Shown here: positions 60,971 through 64,000 of the stretch, one piece after another
Layout of the letters: each line of letters opens with the position of its first letter
Position numbering within the stretch: position 1 is the stretch's first letter
Source: Mesorhizobium sophorae
Lineage (GTDB): Bacteria > Pseudomonadota > Alphaproteobacteria > Rhizobiales > Rhizobiaceae
Length of the DNA stretch: 64,000 bases
NCBI RefSeq assembly: GCF_002270415.1
Contig: NZ_NNRI01000013.1
Location: forward strand, 248,001 to 312,000
Direction of reading: 5' to 3'
Program-made: the position numbers and the translations under genes
The notes under the pieces: model-generated
What the model was told of the DNA's origin: nothing
What the model saw: only the letters and a program-made list of their open reading frames with translations
Databases searched by the model: none

Positions 60971-62149
60971 ATGCAATCCTATGATGTCGTGATCATCGGC
61001 GCGGGTGCCGCCGGAATGATGTGCGCCGTGGAGACGGCCAAGCGCGGCCGTTCGGTGCTGATCCTCGATCACGCGGCGATGCCTGGCGAAAAGATCCGCA
61101 TCTCCGGCGGAGGCCGGTGCAATTTCACCAACATCCATGCCAGCCCGAGGAACTTTCTCTCGGGCAATCCGCATTTCTGCATCTCGGCGCTTAGCCGTTA
61201 TACGCAGCGCGATTTCATCGCGCTCGTCGAACGCCACCGCATCGCCTATCACGAAAAGACGCTGGGGCAGTTGTTCTGCGACGGCTCCGCACGCTTGATC
61301 ATCGACATGCTGGTCGCGGAAATGCGGAGCAGGGGCGTGGAACTGGCACTGTCTGCCAACGTCGGTGATGTCCGCAAAACCGTGGAAGGATTTGTGCTCA
61401 CCCTCTCCACGGGTGCGGTCGCATGCCAGTCCCTGGTCGTGGCGTGCGGCGGCAAGTCGATCCCCAAGATGGGGGCGACCGGCTTCGGCTACGAGCTTGC
61501 CGAACGGTTTGGTCTTGCCATTGTCGAAACGCGGCCGGCGCTGGTGCCGCTGACCTTTGACGCAAAAACGCTCGAGCGGCTGGCGCCCCTGGCCGGCAAT
61601 GCCGTCGAAGCTGAAGTCGCCTGTGGCAAGACACGGTTTTCCGAAGCGATGCTGTTCACGCATCGCGGCGTCAGCGGACCGTCCATCCTGCAGATATCGT
61701 CCTATTGGCGCGAGGGCGATGAAATCCGTATCGCCATGCTGCCGGGAGCCGACGTGGCAGACATCATTCGCACCGCCAAGCGCGGCAACGGACGGCAAGC
61801 GGTGCAGACGGTGCTGGCAAATCATCTGCCGAAACGGCTTGCACAGTCGATCGCCGAGCGCACCGGGATCGACGGCAACCTCGCCGATCTTTCGGACGTC
61901 CAGATCAAAATCATCGTCGCGGCGGTCAATGACTGGCACATCAAGCCGGCCGGTTCGGAGGGCTATCGTACCGCCGAAGTGACGTTGGGCGGGGTCGACA
62001 CAAACGGACTCGACCAGAAGACGATGCAGGCGAAATCCGTGCCGGGCCTGTTTTTCATTGGCGAAGTCGTCGATGTCACGGGCTGGCTGGGCGGTTATAA
62101 TTTCCAGTGGGCGTGGTCGTCCGGCTGGGTTGCGGGGCAAGCGGCCTAA
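60971..62149 (+). CDS. FAD-dependent flavoprotein, HI0933/YhiN-like
   Basis: This 392-residue protein has the FAD Rossmann motif YDVVIIGAGAAGMMCAVETA and the family signature RISGGGRCNFTN, with a C-terminal GGYNFQWAWSSGWVAG that closes the FAD site. It belongs to the HI0933/BaiN-like group, whose physiological role is unclear. It lies 100 bp after the dienelactone hydrolase gene. No partner is apparent. Confidence 0.87.
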   Translation: MQSYDVVIIGAGAAGMMCAVETAKRGRSVLILDHAAMPGEKIRISGGGRCNFTNIHASPRNFLSGNPHFCISALSRYTQRDFIALVERHRIAYHEKTLGQLFCDGSARLIIDMLVAEMRSRGVELALSANVGDVRKTVEGFVLTLSTGAVACQSLVVACGGKSIPKMGATGFGYELAERFGLAIVETRPALVPLTFDAKTLERLAPLAGNAVEAEVACGKTRFSEAMLFTHRGVSGPSILQISSYWREGDEIRIAMLPGADVADIIRTAKRGNGRQAVQTVLANHLPKRLAQSIAERTGIDGNLADLSDVQIKIIVAAVNDWHIKPAGSEGYRTAEVTLGGVDTNGLDQKTMQAKSVPGLFFIGEVVDVTGWLGGYNFQWAWSSGWVAGQAA

Positions 62150-62171
62150 AGCACCAAAAGTGGCGACGATG

Positions 62172-62566
62172 CTACTTCCGTGCCTTCGCCAGCGCTTTCT
62201 TCTTCTTTTTGGCCTGGTTGTAATCGATGGCGGCCCGGACGAGGTCTTTCAGCGCGCTCTCGTCGAGCTCATCGTCCTCGAAAAGATCGATCGCACGCCA
62301 CACTTTGCCGTCCAAACCCGCGTTGAAGAGCTTGCCGGGATCCGGGAGGCTGGCGCTTGGGAAAAGGTCAGTTTCACCTTGTCCTTGTGGGCGTTGCCGA
62401 CGGCGATCATTCCGTCGCGGGACCACACCGGGCTTCCCATCCACTTCCACTCCTCGATGATCTCGCCATCGACTTCAAGAATGGTCCTGCGGACGCCGGC
62501 GAGTGTCTTGCCACGCCAGTCCGCGAGGCCCGCGATCAACTGGTCGATCTGTTGCGATGGAGTCAT
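62172..62566 (-). pseudogene. DUF1801 protein, frameshifted
   Basis: The frame from 62566 reads QQIDQLIAGLADWRGKTLAG and on to HKDKVKLTFSQ, then loses the family pattern. The correct C-terminus (ASLPDPGKLFNAGLDGKVW, then RAAIDYNQAKKKKK) continues in a shifted frame to 62172. Adding one base near 62353 (for example restoring QGASLPDPG) would give 131 residues. DUF1801 proteins have a known fold but no known role. Either a recent inactivation or a sequencing error. Confidence 0.78.
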
Positions 62567-62608
62567 CGGGTGCCTTCCTCTGCCACAATGCGTTCTATTT
62601 ACCGCGCA

Positions 62609-63001
62609 TTACCAACGCGCCAGCTGGGTGATCTGGACGAGGTTGCCGCAGGTGTCGTTCAGCTGGGCGATGGTCGAGCCGGTCACCTCAGTCGGCGGCA
62701 TGGTGAACTCGCCACCGCTCGCCTTGATGCGCTCGTAGTCACCCTTCACGTTGTCGGTGAAGAACATGACGGCGGGCTGGCCCTGCTTGAAGATGGCTTG
62801 CTGATAGGCCTTGGCGGCCGGGTTGTCGTTGAGCGCGAGTTGCAGCTCGGTTCCATCGGGCTCTTCGGCCGAAGCCACGGTCAGCCAGCGATAGGGTCCA
62901 TTGCTGAAGTCGGCCTTCTTGGTGAGGCCGAGCACTTCAGTATAGAAGCGCAGGGCGTTTTCCTGGTCGTCCACATAGACGCTGGTCAGCTTGATCTTCA
63001 T
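62609..63001 (-). CDS. VOC family protein (glyoxalase/bleomycin resistance fold)
   Basis: This 130-residue protein has the VOC fold: LTSVYVDDQENALRFYTEVLGL at the N-terminus, LQLALNDNPAAKAYQQAIF and a closing DTCGNLVQITQLARW. It resembles the glyoxalase-like proteins seen with SRPBCC and DUF1801 genes in rhizobia. It is flanked by two damaged DUF1801 genes on the same strand. The enzymatic role is not known. Confidence 0.85.
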   Translation of the reverse strand: MKIKLTSVYVDDQENALRFYTEVLGLTKKADFSNGPYRWLTVASAEEPDGTELQLALNDNPAAKAYQQAIFKQGQPAVMFFTDNVKGDYERIKASGGEFTMPPTEVTGSTIAQLNDTCGNLVQITQLARW

Positions 63002-63078
63002 CGCTATTTCTCCTCTGTCCGCCCTGTCGGAAGGGCGTGGTTTGAATTGTGCTGGCAGGCTTCAATCAATCCGCGCGG

Positions 63079-63521
63079 CTAAGGGATCCAGCCGGGGCTG
63101 GCGGCGGCCTGCTTCACCCAGTCCGCCATCTGCGCCTCGTCGAACTGGTCGCCTTCGCGGATGTCGATCCAGCGTGCGTCCTTGCTTTTCGCCGTGCCGC
63201 CGGGTGGGACCGGCCGCAACGACATGCCACTGAAGAAGGTCACCTTCACGTAGTGGGTCAGGACACGGTACACCAGCCTTGGCCCTCGATGCCGTAGAAC
63301 GGTGAGTTCCATCTTACGGCCTTGCGTACATCAGGCACGTTGCGCACGATGAGTGCGTCGAGGCGCTCGCCGAGGCCGCGTTTCCAGCCCGGCATTGCAG
63401 CGATATAGGCCTGCACCGGCGCGTCGCCGTCCCCCTTCGCGATTTGCGGGTTGCCGCCCGACAGCAGGACTGGTGCAGCCTTGGACGCGACCTTGGTCGA
63501 TTGCCCCTGCGTCTTGGCCAT
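63079..63521 (-). pseudogene. DUF1801 protein (second), frameshifted
   Basis: The frame from ATG 63521 encodes MAKTQGQSTKVASKAAPVLL, then AVRWNSPFYGIEGQG, and then runs into a stop at about 63258. The expected end (YVKVTFFSGMSLRPVPPGGT and DEAQMADWVKQ) continues in the next frame to 63079. One inserted base near 63279 would give 147 residues. The pattern is the same as at 62172: a net loss of one base on the minus strand. Confidence 0.75.
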
Positions 63522-63532
63522 TCTGCCCATTC

Positions 63533-63754
63533 CTATGCGCCCGCGCGTTCCCTGCCGTTTCCCTTGGTGGCATACGGCAGCACGAACATGTACAAGCCAC
63601 TGAACAGCAACAAGAAGAGCGGCAAGAGCGGCGAGTAGACGATCCAGGCAGGCGGCTGCCCCAATGCCATGGCAACGAAGTTGGCGATGACGGTCAGCGT
63701 AAAGATGATCGACAGCCAGCGATGAATTTGCCGAACCCACTTGTTCCAGTCCAA
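63533..63754 (-). CDS. Small membrane protein, unknown function
   Basis: This 73-residue protein starts at TTG 63754, with GGGAGG six bases before it. It has two or three hydrophobic helices (WLSIIFTLTVIANFVAMAL and VYSPLLPLFLLLFSGLYMF) and a short basic tail. The QIHRW motif before helix 1 recalls PepSY-type membrane segments. It lies between the SRPBCC gene and the damaged DUF1801 gene, on the same strand. Confidence 0.68.
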   Translation of the reverse strand: MDWNKWVRQIHRWLSIIFTLTVIANFVAMALGQPPAWIVYSPLLPLFLLLFSGLYMFVLPYATKGNGRERAGA

Positions 63755-63811
63755 TGAGACCTCCCGTTAAAAACGAGCCGAAGCGGAACCCAGTGATCCG
63801 CTCCGCGGGTT

Positions 63812-64000
63812 TCAATCCATTCGCGCCAGGACCTCAGCCAGGTTTGCAAAGTACTGCCGCCACCCGCTCGTCGCACCCCGGTATGCCTGCTCCTGATCAG
63901 GCCGGAAGCCGGACTGCTCCATGCGCAATCGAGTGCCCGTGCTGGTTGGCATGAGAGTCCATGTGACGACACTCTCGAGGCCATAGGCCTGCCAGGTGTA
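63812..64000 (-). CDS. SRPBCC/AHSA1 domain protein, C-terminal part
   Basis: An open frame enters from the right edge and stops at 63812. It encodes YTWQAYGLESVVTWTLMPT and ends GWRQYFANLAEVLARMD, the usual C-terminus of AHSA1/SRPBCC proteins. Only about 62 residues are in the window. These proteins bind small hydrophobic ligands and often lie beside ArsR, VOC and DUF1801 genes. Confidence 0.78.
   Translation of the reverse strand, partial: YTWQAYGLESVVTWTLMPTSTGTRLRMEQSGFRPDQEQAYRGATSGWRQYFANLAEVLARMD

Noticed and set aside
1..64000. CRISPR array, prophage or insertion sequence
   Set aside because: No repeat-spacer pattern, integrase, transposase or phage structural gene could be recognised anywhere in the window.

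Overview
The window is high-GC, densely packed alphaproteobacterial DNA. Short GC-rich intergenic repeats of the rhizobial RIME type, heterotetrameric sarcosine oxidase genes, small DUF1127 proteins and many NitT/TauT transporters point to a Rhizobiales chromosome, most likely Mesorhizobium or a close relative. That assignment is inference from gene content. There are no rRNA, tRNA, phage, insertion-sequence or CRISPR features that I can support.

Layout. (1) 1-8971: the end of cobC, a small phosphatase, and a catabolic island. The island has a creatininase-family enzyme and a RidA protein facing a seven-gene operon: ABC importer, cytosine-deaminase-like amidohydrolase, FAD oxidase and two flavodoxin-fold reductases. 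The operon carries a sigma-54-type promoter. (2) 9140-24487: genes for demethylation of N-methylated amino acids, namely two dimethylglycine-dehydrogenase-like proteins (DAO+GcvT), an aminotransferase, a frameshifted homocysteine methyltransferase, an XRE-cupin regulator, a nitroreductase, an MFS exporter and the soxBDAG operon. (3) 24653-27615: an MscS-type channel and a small exported protein. (4) 27844-35731: a seven-gene envelope cluster with a HAD-UbiA fusion, a DprE1-like oxidase, an SMR-like protein, an epimerase, an aminotransferase, a possible GT-C protein and an FkbM methyltransferase. It probably makes and uses a polyprenyl-phosphate-linked pentose. (5) 35892-43616: a third DAO-GcvT protein, two secreted proteins, a second ABC importer and a GlxA/GbdR-like regulator. 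(6) 43617-47361: small peptides and a LysR regulator resembling VtlR/LsrB. (7) 47549-60027: a corrinoid methyltransferase system. (8) 60133-64000: general hydrolase, flavoprotein, DUF1801, VOC and SRPBCC genes.

The most interesting part is region 7. An MttB-family methyltransferase without pyrrolysine, its corrinoid protein, an ASKHA/ferredoxin reductive activator, an MtrH-like methyl-tetrahydrofolate methyltransferase, a two-part MetF/MetV methylenetetrahydrofolate reductase, a DUF1638 protein, a virulence-factor-domain protein and an iron-sulfur protein lie within 13 kb. Such sets are known from anaerobic acetogens and methanogens. Here they sit in an organism that also carries oxygen-using sarcosine oxidase and dimethylglycine-dehydrogenase-like genes. 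The simplest model is B12-dependent removal of one methyl group from glycine betaine (or a similar betaine) onto tetrahydrofolate, oxidation of methyl-THF by the MetVF pair, and degradation of the remaining dimethylglycine and sarcosine by the flavoproteins. A TTTGCGAC-type motif before the GlxA-like regulator, the methyltransferase genes and one DAO-GcvT gene suggests a shared regulon.

Three minus-strand genes each look one base short and are frameshifted (12761-13638, 62172-62566, 63079-63521). They may be decaying genes or sequencing errors.
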